Below the pieces are notes generated by a model that was not told the DNA's origin, ran no database searches, and saw nothing but the letters and a program-made list of their open reading frames with translations. A stretch of DNA of 39,503 nucleotides from Rhodospirillales bacterium (GTDB taxonomy: Bacteria; Pseudomonadota; Alphaproteobacteria; Reyranellales; Reyranellaceae): NCBI GenBank assembly GCA_003153415.1, contig PLYQ01000079.1, positions 1-39,503 of the forward strand, read 5' to 3'. The stretch's first letter is position 1; each line of letters starts with the position of its first letter. Shown piece after piece: positions 9,051 through 17,782 of this stretch. The translations under genes and the position numbers were made by a program.

Positions 9051-9731
9051 TCAGCGCTTCCACGCGAACTTCTTCTCGATCCAGCGGCCGGCCACGACGA
9101 CGGGCAGGAACAGCACGAGGTAGGCTGCCGCCCCCATCATCAGCGGCGAGGGATTGTAGGAGTTCGACATCGCCGACGAGGCCATGCCGAGGATTTCGCT
9201 CACGGCCACCACGGTGCCGAGCGCCGTGCCCTTGGTGATGGCGATGGTGCGGTTGGTGAGCGGCGGGATGGTGAGCCGGAGCGCCTGGGGCAGGATGACG
9301 TTGGTGAGTGTCTGGCCGAAGCCCAGGCCGGTCGAGCGCGCGGCCTCCCATTGCCCTTTGGGAATGGAGGTGATGCCGGCCCAGAAGATCTCCTCGGCGA
9401 AGGCCATCAGGACGAGGGCCAGCGACAGCCAGGTCGACACGAACCCCGAAGGCGAGATGTCGGCAGCCGGCAGGCCGAAATATATGAGCACGATGATGAC
9501 CAGCGGCGGCAGCGACCTGAAGAGATCGACGATGAAGATGATCAGCCAGTTGAGCGGGCGGATGGCGAGCGCGCGGATCAGCGCCAGCGCCAGGCCTGCG
9601 AGGAGGCCAGAGACGACGATCAGCACGGCAAGCTCGACCGTGACGCCGACGCCGTAGAGGATGTCCGGCCAGTACTTGGCCATGACCTTGGCGTTGAAGA
9701 AGGTGTCGGTGAAGCGATCCCAGCTACTCAT
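9051..9731 (-). CDS. Polar amino acid ABC transporter permease (first permease)
   Basis: A 226-residue HisQ/GltJ-type inner-membrane permease with about five helices and the EAA loop GQWEAARSTGLGFGQTLTNVILPQ. It partners with the permease at 8375-9040. The annotated ATG lies one base from the foot of a perfect 23-base inverted repeat, so any Shine-Dalgarno for this start would be buried in a hairpin. An internal ATG at residue 17 (MAKYWPDILYGVG) has AAGGTC just before it and may be the real start. Both versions keep all membrane helices. Confidence 0.9.
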   Translation of the reverse strand: MSSWDRFTDTFFNAKVMAKYWPDILYGVGVTVELAVLIVVSGLLAGLALALIRALAIRPLNWLIIFIVDLFRSLPPLVIIVLIYFGLPAADISPSGFVSTWLSLALVLMAFAEEIFWAGITSIPKGQWEAARSTGLGFGQTLTNVILPQALRLTIPPLTNRTIAITKGTALGTVVAVSEILGMASSAMSNSYNPSPLMMGAAAYLVLFLPVVVAGRWIEKKFAWKR

Positions 9732-9732
9732 G

Positions 9733-9789
9733 GGAGCGCGCCACTCCAGTGGCGCTCATGAAAGATGCGCCACTGGAGTGGCGCGCTCC
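9733..9789. repeat. Perfect 23-base inverted repeat inside the importer operon
   Basis: Two 23-base arms (9733-9755 and 9767-9789) are exact reverse complements, separated by 11 bases. Each arm carries the motif GCGCCACTCCAGTGGCGC or its complement and is itself nearly palindromic. The structure sits between the ATPase stop and the first permease start. It has no T-tract, so it is unlikely to be an intrinsic terminator. A related element lies at 30952-31048. Confidence 0.9.
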
Positions 9790-9798
9790 GCTGAGTCA

Positions 9799-10530
9799 TC
9801 AATGCCTCTGGATCTGCCCGATGAACGCCCGCGTGCGTTCGTGCGCCGGGTTCTCGAAGATCGCAGCCGGCGGCCCCTGCTCCAAAATCAGGCCGTCGTC
9901 CATGAACACCACCCGATCGGCGGCGTTGCGAGCAAAGGCCATCTCGTGGCTGACCACGATCATGGTCATGCCTGATTCGCGCAAGGAGCGCATGACGGCC
10001 AGCACCGAGCCGACCAGCTCGGGATCGAGCGCGCTCGTGGGCTCGTCGAACAGCATGACGCGCGGCTCAAGCGCGATCGCCCGCGCGATGGCGACGCGCT
10101 GCTGCTGGCCGCCCGAGAGTTCGAGCGGCCGGTGCGTCGCTCTATCGGCCAGGCCGACGCGTTCGAGCGCGGCGAGCCCCAGCGCGTCGGCCTCGGCGCG
10201 CGACTTGCCCGCCACCTTGCGCAGCGCCAGCGCCACGTTGCCGAGCGCCGTCATGTGCGGATAGAGGTTGAAGGACTGGAACACCATGCCGATGCGCTGG
10301 CGGGCATGGTTGATGTCGGTTGCGGGCGCCAGCATGTCGATGCCGTCGACGGTGACGCTGCCGGCCGAGGGCTGCTCCAGCCGGTTGAGGCAGCGCAGCA
10401 GGGTCGACTTGCCCGAGCCCGAGGGGCCGATCACGAACACCAGCTCGCGCTCGGCAACCTCGAGATCGACGCCCTTCAGGACATGGAGATGGCCGAAGTG
10501 CTTGTGGATGCCTTTGGCGGAAACAATCAT
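9799..10530 (-). CDS. Polar amino acid ABC transporter ATP-binding protein
   Basis: A 243-residue ATPase of the GlnQ/HisP group that powers the importer from the cytoplasmic face. All motifs are present: Walker [10 protein letters not shown] (residues about 35-43), Q-loop in [13 protein letters not shown], signature LSGGQQQR, Walker B VMLFDEP, D-loop SALD and switch histidine in VVSHEM. It follows the binding-protein gene with a gap of about 80 bases that contains repeat copy C, and precedes the permeases across the 23-base inverted repeat. Confidence 0.95.
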   Translation of the reverse strand: MIVSAKGIHKHFGHLHVLKGVDLEVAERELVFVIGPSGSGKSTLLRCLNRLEQPSAGSVTVDGIDMLAPATDINHARQRIGMVFQSFNLYPHMTALGNVALALRKVAGKSRAEADALGLAALERVGLADRATHRPLELSGGQQQRVAIARAIALEPRVMLFDEPTSALDPELVGSVLAVMRSLRESGMTMIVVSHEMAFARNAADRVVFMDDGLILEQGPPAAIFENPAHERTRAFIGQIQRH

Positions 10531-10551
10531 TGGACCTTACCCCCTCCCCAA

Positions 10552-10597
10552 CCCTCCCCCGTCAGACGGGGGAGGTGGCCCGAAGGGCCGGAGGGGG
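10552..10597. repeat. Palindromic repeat, copy C (single unit)
   Basis: One unit of the element seen in copies A, B and D: CCTCCCCCGT, a 3-base loop, ACGGGGGAGG, then GGCCC-GAA-GGGCC and GGAGGGGG. It lies in the operon gap between the binding-protein stop and the ATPase start. At such sites an mRNA hairpin can stabilise the upstream, highly expressed message, but that role is inference. Confidence 0.85.
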
Positions 10598-10612
10598 AAA
10601 GCGCGAAAAGGA

Positions 10613-11464
10613 TCACCCGCCGCAATGTAATTCGTGCGGCGTCGGGTCGTAGCCCGGCATGCCGGGAACGCCGTAGCCGGGCGTGATGACCACGGCGAGG
10701 TCGTCGGCGTCGGGCTTTTGGCCAAACCACTTTTCGAACAGCTTGGCCATGGTGCCGTCCTTCTTCATGCAGTCCATGGCATCCTGCAGCTGGGCGCGCA
10801 GCTTGGGATCGTCCTTGCGCGTCGGCGCCGCCCAGTGGGCGCGCGTGTCCTTGAGCACGAGGTCGGCGACCAGCATCGGGTTCTTCGAGGCGGCGTAGAC
10901 GATCGAGGTGTTGCCGACTAGGGTGGCGTAGGCGCGGCCCGACAGCACGGCCTGCACGGCGTCGGGCTGGTTGTCGTAGGCCTGCACGGTAAATCCGTAC
11001 TTCTCGCCCATCTGCTTGCTCAGCGTCTCGTAGGGCGTGCCCTTGTTGACGGCGACCGCCTTGCCCTTGAGATCCTCCCAGCCCTTGATCGGGGCGCTGC
11101 CCTTCTTGATGCCGAACTGGAAGGAGGTCCAGAGATAGCCCGACGTGAACAGCATGTTCTCCGCCCGCTCCTTGGTGACGGTGGTGGGGGCGGCGATGAA
11201 ATCGTAGCGGCCGGCCTGCATGCCGGGGATCAGTGTCGAGAAGCTCACCGCGTCGATGGTGATGTCGCGGTGCATGCGCTTGGCGACCTCGTTGAAAAGA
11301 TCGATCTGGAAGCCCTCGATGCCGCCGCCCATCTTGGGCATGGCGTGCGGGGCGAAAGTGCCGTCGACGCCGGTCTTGAGCGGTGGCAGCTTGTCTTGGG
11401 CCAGGGCCGGAGCCGCGCAGAGAAATGTGGCCAGCGCGATCGCGGCCAGACGGCGTTGCATCAT
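10613..11464 (-). CDS. Polar amino acid ABC transporter substrate-binding protein
   Basis: A 283-residue periplasmic binding protein (SBP_bac_3, type II fold). It has a Sec signal peptide (MMQRRLAAIALATFLCAAPALA, cut before QDKLPP), then FAPHAMPKMGGGIEGFQIDLFNEVAKRM and the IPGMQAGRYDFI segment typical of amino-acid binders. It is the first gene of the leftward importer operon; the ATPase and two permeases follow. The next gene upstream is the divergent racemase, about 70 bases away, which links uptake with hydantoin or amino-acid metabolism. Two adjacent ATG codons make the start uncertain by one residue. Confidence 0.93.
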   Translation of the reverse strand: MMQRRLAAIALATFLCAAPALAQDKLPPLKTGVDGTFAPHAMPKMGGGIEGFQIDLFNEVAKRMHRDITIDAVSFSTLIPGMQAGRYDFIAAPTTVTKERAENMLFTSGYLWTSFQFGIKKGSAPIKGWEDLKGKAVAVNKGTPYETLSKQMGEKYGFTVQAYDNQPDAVQAVLSGRAYATLVGNTSIVYAASKNPMLVADLVLKDTRAHWAAPTRKDDPKLRAQLQDAMDCMKKDGTMAKLFEKWFGQKPDADDLAVVITPGYGVPGMPGYDPTPHELHCGG

Positions 11465-11548
11465 TTGAATAGCCTCCCGAAAAATCCCCAGGCCCGGACG
11501 TTAGATCAGCCATTGTTGAATAGCAATTTCGAGGCCATGTTTGCCGAC

Positions 11549-12211
11549 ATGGAACGCATCCTCGTGATCAACCCCAACTCTAGCCAGGTCGTGACCGACG
11601 GCATCGACAAGGCGATGGAACCGCTGCGCATGACCGGCGGCCCTGCCATCGAGTGCGTGACCCTGAAGGAAGGCCCGCCCGGCATCGAGACACAGGCCCA
11701 TGTCGAGCAGGTCGTGGCGCCGATCGGCAGCATGGTGAAGAGCCGCGACAACGATTGCTCGGCCTTCGTCATCGCCTGCTATTCCGACCCCGGCCTGCAT
11801 GCCGCGCGCGAGATCACCGCCAAGCCGGTGCTGGGCATCGCCGAGTGCGGCATTCTTACGGCGCTCACGCTCGGGCAACGCTTCGGTGTGATCTCCATCC
11901 TGCGGAAGTCCATTCCGCGCCATCTGCGCTATGTCGGCCAGATGGGCCTCAGCGACCGCATGGCCGGCGACCGCGCCATCGGTTTGGGCGTGGCCGAGCT
12001 CAGCAACGAGGCGACAACTTTCGCCCGCATGGCCGAGGTCGCCGCCGAACTGCGCGACGAGGACGGCGCCGACGTGCTGATCATGGGCTGCGCCGGCATG
12101 GCCCGCTATCGTGACCGCCTGTCCCGCCACGTCGGCCTGCCGGTCGTCGAGCCGAGCCAAGCGGCGGTATCGATGGCAATCGGGCGTTCCAGGTTGGGCT
12201 GGTCGGCGTAG
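11549..12211 (+). CDS. Aspartate/glutamate racemase family protein, probably hydantoin racemase
   Basis: A 220-residue cofactor-independent racemase of the Asp/Glu/hydantoin superfamily. The N-terminus reads MERILVINPNSSQ, the usual hydantoin-racemase opening, and the two catalytic cysteines are expected in FVIACYSDPG and IMGCAGMARY. The probable role is inverting the C5 stereocentre of 5-substituted hydantoins so that a stereospecific hydantoinase can use both enantiomers. An alternative ATG lies four codons upstream at 11537; I chose 11549 from the family N-terminus. The gene converges with the flavin-reductase gene, the two stop codons being directly adjacent. An allantoin or other racemase role is possible. 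Confidence 0.85.
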   Translation: MERILVINPNSSQVVTDGIDKAMEPLRMTGGPAIECVTLKEGPPGIETQAHVEQVVAPIGSMVKSRDNDCSAFVIACYSDPGLHAAREITAKPVLGIAECGILTALTLGQRFGVISILRKSIPRHLRYVGQMGLSDRMAGDRAIGLGVAELSNEATTFARMAEVAAELRDEDGADVLIMGCAGMARYRDRLSRHVGLPVVEPSQAAVSMAIGRSRLGWSA

Positions 12212-12838
12212 CTATTCCGCAGCCTTGGCCTTCGGCCCCTCGGCGGCCGGAAATACGAGCCGGTCGTCGGTGCGGCAGTAGCGGTCGGCGAACATGCGGC
12301 CGACCGGGTGATACTTGTCCATGAGCACGCGCATCGCCTTGGGGTCCCACAGCTCGTCTCGGACGTGGAAGCGCAGGCCCTCGCCGATGACGAGCTGGCG
12401 GTCGTCCTTGACGTTGATGACCTGCCAGATCTTGCACTCCATCGACCACGGTGCGTCGGCCAAGCGCGGCGGCGCGATGTCGACCGAGGGCGCCAGCTTC
12501 AGCCCGAGATAGTCCGGCTCGCCGGTCTCCGGCGAAAAGTCGCCGCTCGACTCATGCATGGCGCGCGCCAACGGCTCGTCGGTCAGGTTGATCACGAACT
12601 GGCCGGTGCGTTCGATGTTCACCCAGGTGTCCTTCAACCGCCCATCCGGCCGCTTGTTGACGGCGAACACGCAGAGCGGCGGGTCCTCGGCGAAGACGTT
12701 GAAGAAGCTGAAGGGTGCGGCATTGACCACGCCGGTCGGGCCGATCGTCGTCACCCAAGCGATAGGGCGCGGCAGGACGAAGGAGATCAGGAGCTTGTAG
12801 CGCTCGTGCGCGGTGATGTCTTTGGCAGCGTATTGCAT
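12212..12838 (-). CDS. Flavin reductase family (FMN-binding split-barrel) protein
   Basis: A 208-residue protein of the flavin reductase-like domain family. The core reads LLISFVLPRPIAWVTTIGPTGVVNAAPFSFFNVFAEDPP, the typical FMN-binding strand, followed by NIERTGQFVINLTDE. Members either supply reduced flavin to two-component monooxygenases or act as FMN enzymes themselves. It is the last gene of a leftward cluster (DapA-like, hydantoinase, carbamoylase, this gene), starting about 22 bases after the carbamoylase stop, so it is probably co-transcribed. No large oxygenase subunit is adjacent, so its partner is unknown. Confidence 0.9.
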   Translation of the reverse strand: MQYAAKDITAHERYKLLISFVLPRPIAWVTTIGPTGVVNAAPFSFFNVFAEDPPLCVFAVNKRPDGRLKDTWVNIERTGQFVINLTDEPLARAMHESSGDFSPETGEPDYLGLKLAPSVDIAPPRLADAPWSMECKIWQVINVKDDRQLVIGEGLRFHVRDELWDPKAMRVLMDKYHPVGRMFADRYCRTDDRLVFPAAEGPKAKAAE

Positions 12839-12860
12839 CGTTGTTCCTTAGTTGCCCATT

Positions 12861-13803
12861 TTAGTTTGAGGGCTCGACTTTGACGCCCGTGCGCTCGCTG
12901 ATCAGCTTGTAGTGCTCGGGGCGGCGGTGTTTGGCGAAGTTGAAGGTAGTGTTGCGGATATATTCGCCGAGCGCGAGGTCGCAATCGTAGGAAACAACCT
13001 CGTCCTCCTCGGTCGTGCTCTTGCTCACGATCTCGCCGGTCGGCGCCACGATCGCCGTGCCGCCAGAAGCCGTCTTCCTTGCCGGCCTTGGCGGTGGCCA
13101 CGACCCAGATGCCGTTCTGGTAGGCCGCGGCCTGGATCGAGAGGTTGTTGTGGAAGACGCGCATGTAGGGCGGCTCGTGCGGCGCATAGACATTGTCGGT
13201 CGGCGTGTTGTAGCCCAGCACCACCATCTCGGCGCCCTTCAGCGCCATGACGCGGAACGTCTCGGGCCAGCGCCGATCGTTGCAGATACATTGGCCGACG
13301 ATGATGTCGTCCTTGAACATCTTCCAGACGTTGAAGCCGAGGTCGCCCACCTCGAAGTATTTCTTCTCGAGATGTTGGTAGGGCATCGTCGGCCGATGCT
13401 CGGCGTGGCCCGGCAGATGCACCTTGCGGTACTTGCCGATAATGCGGCCGTCGGGCCCGACCAGGATCGATGTGTTGAAGCGGTGGGTCTTGCCCTCCTC
13501 CTCGATCAGCTCGGCGTAACCGAGGTAAAAGCCGATGCCCTTCTGGCGCGCCACCTCGAACAGCGGCTGCGTCTCGAGGCTCGGCATCTGCGCCTCGAAA
13601 TACTTGTCGACCTCCTTCTGATCTTCCATCCAGTAGCGCGGGAAGAAGGTGGTGAGTGCGAGCTCCGGGAACACCACGAACTTCGAGCCGCGCGAATCGG
13701 CCTCCTTCAGCATCTCGACCAGCCGCGCCACCACGCTCTTGCGGCTGTCGGCGCGATGGATGGGGCCGAGCTGGGCGGCGGAAACTTTTACACGACGGGA
13801 CAC
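12861..13803 (-). pseudogene. N-carbamoyl-D-amino acid amidohydrolase (D-carbamoylase), frameshifted
   Basis: A nitrilase-superfamily enzyme that would release ammonia and CO2 from N-carbamoyl amino acids. The catalytic Glu-Lys-Cys triad is present: FPELALTTFF (Glu47), GKYRKVHLPG (Lys127) and CICNDRRWPE (Cys near 174). The first frame runs well to YQNGIWVVATAKAGKEDGF, then turns to unrelated arginine-rich sequence. The family-like continuation (SGGTAIVAPTGEIVS, then FNFAKHRRPEHYKLI) lies in another frame, ending at 12861. The break is near 13062-13075 and equals two (or five) missing bases, or one extra. Joined, the length is about 313 residues, normal for the family. A sequencing error cannot be excluded. 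Confidence 0.85.
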
Positions 13804-13817
13804 TTTCTACTCCTTGT

Positions 13818-15287
13818 CTAGAACAACGGCTTGAGGCCAAAGCGCGACATCGCCTGCAGCTCGGGCGCGGTCATACCCTTGGGCTTGGCCGAGTCGGGCG
13901 AGTCGCAGGGCAGGAACTTGCCGCTGCCACGCTCGGCGTTGAGCTTGCCGTTCTCGACCACGACCCGGCCGCGACTCACCACGGTGATCGGCCAGCCGCG
14001 GATCTGGCGGCCGGCATAGGGCGTGTAGCCGACATTGTCGTGCAGCATCTTCCAGTCGAGCGTGACTTCGCGGTCGGCGTCCCAGATCGCGAAGTCAGCG
14101 TCGGAACCGACGGCAATCGTGCCCTTGCGCGGATAGAGGCCGTAGAGCCGCGCGTGGTTGGTCGAGGTGAGCGCCACGAACTGCTGCAGGCTGATGCGGC
14201 CCTTCTGCACGCCTTCGGAGAACAAGAGCGGCAGGCGGACCTCCAGGCCCGGCACGCCGTTGGCCATCTCCTTGAAAGTGGTCTTGTCGCCCTTGGGGAT
14301 CTTGCCGCCCGCGTTGAACTGGTAGGGCGCGTGGTCGGACGAGAAGGTCTGGAAGGTGCCGTCCTTCAGCGCCGCCCACACCGCCTCCTGCGCCGCACTG
14401 TCGCGCGGTGGCGGGCTACAGCACCACATCGCACCCTCGACGCCCGGCTTGTCCATGTCGTCGGCGGTCAGCGCGATATATTGCGGGCACGTCTCGCCGA
14501 AAATCTTCAGCCCTTTCTTCTGCGCCTGGCGCAACGTCTCGATCGCCTCGACCTCCGACATATGCACGATCAACAGAGGCGCATCGACCAGCCGTGCCAA
14601 CGAGATCGCTCTATTGGTCGCCTCGGCCTCGGCGACGCGGGCATGTGCGATGGCATGGAACTTGGGCGCGCCATGGCCCTGCTCGACCAAGTGATGGGCC
14701 AGCCAATTGATCATGTCGTGGTTCTCGGCATGCACCATGACCAGCGCGCCGTCACGCCGCGCCAAAGCCAGGATGTCGAGCATCTGGTAGTCGCTCACCT
14801 TCATGGCATCGTAGGTCATGTAGATTTTGAACGAGGTGTAGCCGTTCTTGATCAGCGCCGGCAGCTCCTGGCCCAGCGCCTGCGGGCTGGGGTCGGTGAT
14901 GATGAGGTGAAAGGCGTAGTCGATCACCGCCTTCGGAGTGGCCGCCTCATGATAGTCCTTCACCACCTGGCGCAGCGACATGCCGCGATGCTGGGCGGCG
15001 AAGGGGATCACCGTCGTCGTGCCGCCGAACGCCGCCGACACGGTGCCGGTGTAGAAATCGTCGGCGCACATGATACCGAAGCCCGACTTCTGCTCGATGT
15101 GGCAGTGGCTGTCGACACCGCCCGGCAGGACGAACTTGCCGGCAGCATCGATCTCGCGCGTCGCGGTGCCCTTGATGCCCGGCTCGACGGCGGCGACCTT
15201 GCCTTCCTTCACAGCGATGTCGCCATCGATCTGGCGATCCTCGGTGACGACCTTGGCGTTGCGAACGATCAACTCATAATCGTCCAT
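13818..15287 (-). CDS. hydA: Hydantoinase / dihydropyrimidinase
   Basis: A 489-residue cyclic amidohydrolase that opens dihydropyrimidine or 5-substituted hydantoin rings to N-carbamoyl acids. The binuclear metal site is visible: GGVDSHCHIEQ (His61, His63), the carboxylated lysine in SFKIYMTYD (Lys154), VHAEN (His187), IVHMSE (His242) and the aspartate in SSDHAPY. Length and motifs fit D-hydantoinase. It lies between the DapA-like gene (3-base gap) and the carbamoylase (14-base gap) on the same strand, so the ring-opening and decarbamoylating steps are coupled in one operon. Dihydropyrimidinase of uracil catabolism is the alternative, but no dihydropyrimidine dehydrogenase is in the window. 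Confidence 0.93.
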   Translation of the reverse strand: MDDYELIVRNAKVVTEDRQIDGDIAVKEGKVAAVEPGIKGTATREIDAAGKFVLPGGVDSHCHIEQKSGFGIMCADDFYTGTVSAAFGGTTTVIPFAAQHRGMSLRQVVKDYHEAATPKAVIDYAFHLIITDPSPQALGQELPALIKNGYTSFKIYMTYDAMKVSDYQMLDILALARRDGALVMVHAENHDMINWLAHHLVEQGHGAPKFHAIAHARVAEAEATNRAISLARLVDAPLLIVHMSEVEAIETLRQAQKKGLKIFGETCPQYIALTADDMDKPGVEGAMWCCSPPPRDSAAQEAVWAALKDGTFQTFSSDHAPYQFNAGGKIPKGDKTTFKEMANGVPGLEVRLPLLFSEGVQKGRISLQQFVALTSTNHARLYGLYPRKGTIAVGSDADFAIWDADREVTLDWKMLHDNVGYTPYAGRQIRGWPITVVSRGRVVVENGKLNAERGSGKFLPCDSPDSAKPKGMTAPELQAMSRFGLKPLF

Positions 15288-15290
15288 GCT

Positions 15291-16262
15291 CTACTCCGCC
15301 GCCGCTTTGTGGCCGCGGCCCGAGGCAGCGAGCCTTCGTTCCAGTCGTGCGATCATCGCCTCGAGCTCGGCGCGATCCGTCGGGGTGAGCGATGAACCCG
15401 GCGCGCGCTGGCGCGGGCTCTTGATGGCGCCGCGCTTGAACAGAACTTCCTTGCGCAAAGCCAGCCCGATCGCCGGCTGCACCTCGTGGCGCACGAGCGG
15501 CAGATAGATGTCGAACAAGTCTTCGGCCTCCTCTGCCTTGCCAGCCGCGAACAGATCGTAGACCTGCACCAGCATCTCGGGGTACGCAAAGCCGGTCATG
15601 GCGCCGTCGGCGCCGCGCCGCAGCTCCTGCGGAAGATAAAGCCCGCCATTGCCGACCAGGATCGACACGCGCCGACGCCCCGGCCTTTTCTCGCCCTCGC
15701 GTACCTTGGTGAGCTTGGCCAGCCCCGGCGCATCCTCGTGCTTCAGCATGACGAGCTGCTTGAAGTCGTCGACCAGCCGCTCGAACACCGGCACGGGCAG
15801 ATAGACTCCCGTGGCCTGCGGATAGTCCTGATAGACCACGGGAATATCCGGCCCGAGGGCCGCAAAGACCTGCGCATAATAATTGTAGATGCCGTCGTCG
15901 CCCCTGAGCCCCGCCGGTGGCGCCACCATGACGCCCGACGCGCCGGCCACCATCGCCTCGTGCGACAGGCGCCGCACATTCTCCAGCCCGGCGTGGCTCA
16001 CGCCCACGATCACCTGCTTGTTGCCGGCGCGACGGATGACGCGATCGACCACGGAAATCGATTCCTCGACCGTGAGCTTATGCGCCTCGCCCATCATGCC
16101 GAGCAGCGTGAATCCATGTACGCCGCAGCCCAAATAAAAATCGGTCAGCGAATCGACGCTCGCGAGATCGAGCGCGCCCTCGTCGGTGAAGGGCGTGGCG
16201 GCGATGATGTAGACGCCCCTCGCATTTTCACTGAGGGCGCTTTCGGTAACTTTTGCGGTCAT
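15291..16262 (-). CDS. Dihydrodipicolinate synthase (DapA) family lyase
   Basis: A 323-residue class I aldolase-fold protein. It shows the glycine-rich GVHGFTLLGMMGEAHKLT segment, the catalytic tyrosine region PVVYQDYPQ and the Schiff-base lysine in VMLKHEDAPG. Together these indicate a pyruvate- or 2-oxoacid-dependent aldolase or dehydratase. It is probably not the housekeeping DapA: it is longer, has a charged C-terminal extension (residues about 285-323) and sits first in a catabolic operon with hydantoinase and carbamoylase. The reaction in this pathway is unknown. The divergent amidohydrolase starts only 41 bases away, so both promoters must share that gap or overlap coding sequence. Confidence 0.88.
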   Translation of the reverse strand: MTAKVTESALSENARGVYIIAATPFTDEGALDLASVDSLTDFYLGCGVHGFTLLGMMGEAHKLTVEESISVVDRVIRRAGNKQVIVGVSHAGLENVRRLSHEAMVAGASGVMVAPPAGLRGDDGIYNYYAQVFAALGPDIPVVYQDYPQATGVYLPVPVFERLVDDFKQLVMLKHEDAPGLAKLTKVREGEKRPGRRRVSILVGNGGLYLPQELRRGADGAMTGFAYPEMLVQVYDLFAAGKAEEAEDLFDIYLPLVRHEVQPAIGLALRKEVLFKRGAIKSPRQRAPGSSLTPTDRAELEAMIARLERRLAASGRGHKAAAE

Positions 16263-16303
16263 GGCCCGATAATGCCAGTCTGGCTGCGGAAGGGTAAGGA
16301 CCG

Positions 16304-17773
16304 ATGAATATCAAAACGACCCGCATCGCGAACCTGGACCATGTCGTGGCGTGGGACGACTCAGATCAGCGACACGTCTATCTCGACAACGCCGACCTGG
16401 TGTTCAAGGGCAACGAGGTTGTCCATGTCGGCCCGGATTTTGCTGGTCCGGCCGATGCGACGATCCAGGGCAAGGGCTTCATGGCGATCCCGGGCTTCGT
16501 CAACGTGCACAGCCATCCCTTCTCGGAGCCGGCCAACAAGGGCCTGACCGAGGAGTACGGCAGCGACAAGCTGGGCCAGAGCTCGCTCTACGAATACCTC
16601 ACCGTCTATGGCCTCAATCCCGAGGATGCCGGCCCCTCGACCAAGGTGGCGCTGTCGGAGCTGCTGAAGAGCGGCGTGACCACCATCACCGATCTCTCCA
16701 TGGCGCGCGACGGCTGGGTCGACGACCTCGCCTCGACCGGCATTCGCGCCGTCGTCTGCCCGATGATGCGCCAGGGCGTGTGGTTCACCAAAAACGGCCA
16801 TACGGTCGACTATGCCTGGGACGAGAAGGCCGGAGAAAAGGCCTTCGAGAATTCGATGAAGACCATCGACGCCGCCGTGAAGCATCCCAGCGGGCGGCTG
16901 GGCGGAATGGTCGGCCCGGCGCAGATCGACACCTGCCGCGAGGGCTTCTTCAAGGAGGCCCACCAGGAGGCGAAGAAGCGCGGCCTGCCGATGCAGACCC
17001 ACGCCTGCCAGGCGGTCGTCGAGTTCTATGAAATGGTGCGCCGCCACGGCAAGACGCCGATCGAATGGCTCGAATCGATTGGCGTGCTGGGGCCCGACTT
17101 GGTGATCGGCCACGGCATCTTCCTCAACGACCATCCGCAGATCCATCATCCGCACGCCAACGACTTCGAACGGCTGCGCGATTCGGGCGCGGCTGTCGCG
17201 CACTGCCCCACCGTCTTTGCCCGTCGCGGCATGGTGATGAACTCGATCGGGCGCTACATGAACGCCGGCATCACCGTCGGCATCGGCACCGACACTTTCC
17301 CGCACAACATGCTGGATGAGATCCGCCTGGTCTGCTACGCCGCGCGCGTCTTCACCGGCAACTACAAGATGGGCACGACTCGGCATGCCTTCGAGGCGGC
17401 CACGATCGGCGGCGCCAAGATCCTGCGCCGGCCCGACCTCGGCCGACTGGCGCCGGGCACCAAAGCCGACTTCTCGCTGGTCGACATGAACCATCCCTAC
17501 ATGCAGCCGGCACACGAGCCGGTGCGCAGCCTGATCTACTCGGCGAGCGACCGCGCCATCCGCCATGTCTATGTCGACGGCGTGCAGGTCGTGAAGGACG
17601 GCAAGGTGCTGACGATCGACGTCGAGGCGGCAACCGCCGGCCTGATCGAGGGCCAGCGCAAGCGCCTCAAGACCGTGAGCCAGCGCGACTGGGCAGGCCG
17701 CGACGCCGACGGCCTCTCGCCGCCGGTCTACGTAAAGAAGGATCGCCTTCCGCAGTCGAGGCCGGTGCACTGA
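16304..17773 (+). CDS. Amidohydrolase, TRZ/ATZ/chlorohydrolase-like family
   Basis: A 489-residue metal-dependent amidohydrolase of the cytosine/guanine deaminase and triazine hydrolase group. Metal ligands are visible in FVNVHSHPF (HxH), MQTHACQ, IGHGIFLNDH and GIGTDTFPHNMLDE. The C-terminal composite domain with LGRLAPGTKADFSLVDM is typical. It hydrolyses C-N (or C-Cl) bonds on nitrogen heterocycles, so it may extend the cyclic-amide catabolism of the neighbouring genes. The start has AAGGACCG just upstream. The 3' end meets repeat copy D and the convergent reductase. The substrate is unknown. Confidence 0.9.
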   Translation: MNIKTTRIANLDHVVAWDDSDQRHVYLDNADLVFKGNEVVHVGPDFAGPADATIQGKGFMAIPGFVNVHSHPFSEPANKGLTEEYGSDKLGQSSLYEYLTVYGLNPEDAGPSTKVALSELLKSGVTTITDLSMARDGWVDDLASTGIRAVVCPMMRQGVWFTKNGHTVDYAWDEKAGEKAFENSMKTIDAAVKHPSGRLGGMVGPAQIDTCREGFFKEAHQEAKKRGLPMQTHACQAVVEFYEMVRRHGKTPIEWLESIGVLGPDLVIGHGIFLNDHPQIHHPHANDFERLRDSGAAVAHCPTVFARRGMVMNSIGRYMNAGITVGIGTDTFPHNMLDEIRLVCYAARVFTGNYKMGTTRHAFEAATIGGAKILRRPDLGRLAPGTKADFSLVDMNHPYMQPAHEPVRSLIYSASDRAIRHVYVDGVQVVKDGKVLTIDVEAATAGLIEGQRKRLKTVSQRDWAGRDADGLSPPVYVKKDRLPQSRPVH

Positions 17774-17782
17774 CCCGCCTTT

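Noticed and set aside
13656-15395. 579-residue plus-strand ORF over hydantoinase
   Set aside because: Antisense shadow; the hydantoinase frame has all metal ligands.
16361-17770. 469-residue minus-strand ORF over the amidohydrolase
   Set aside because: Shadow ORF with no recognisable domain; the plus-strand gene has the metal-binding motifs.
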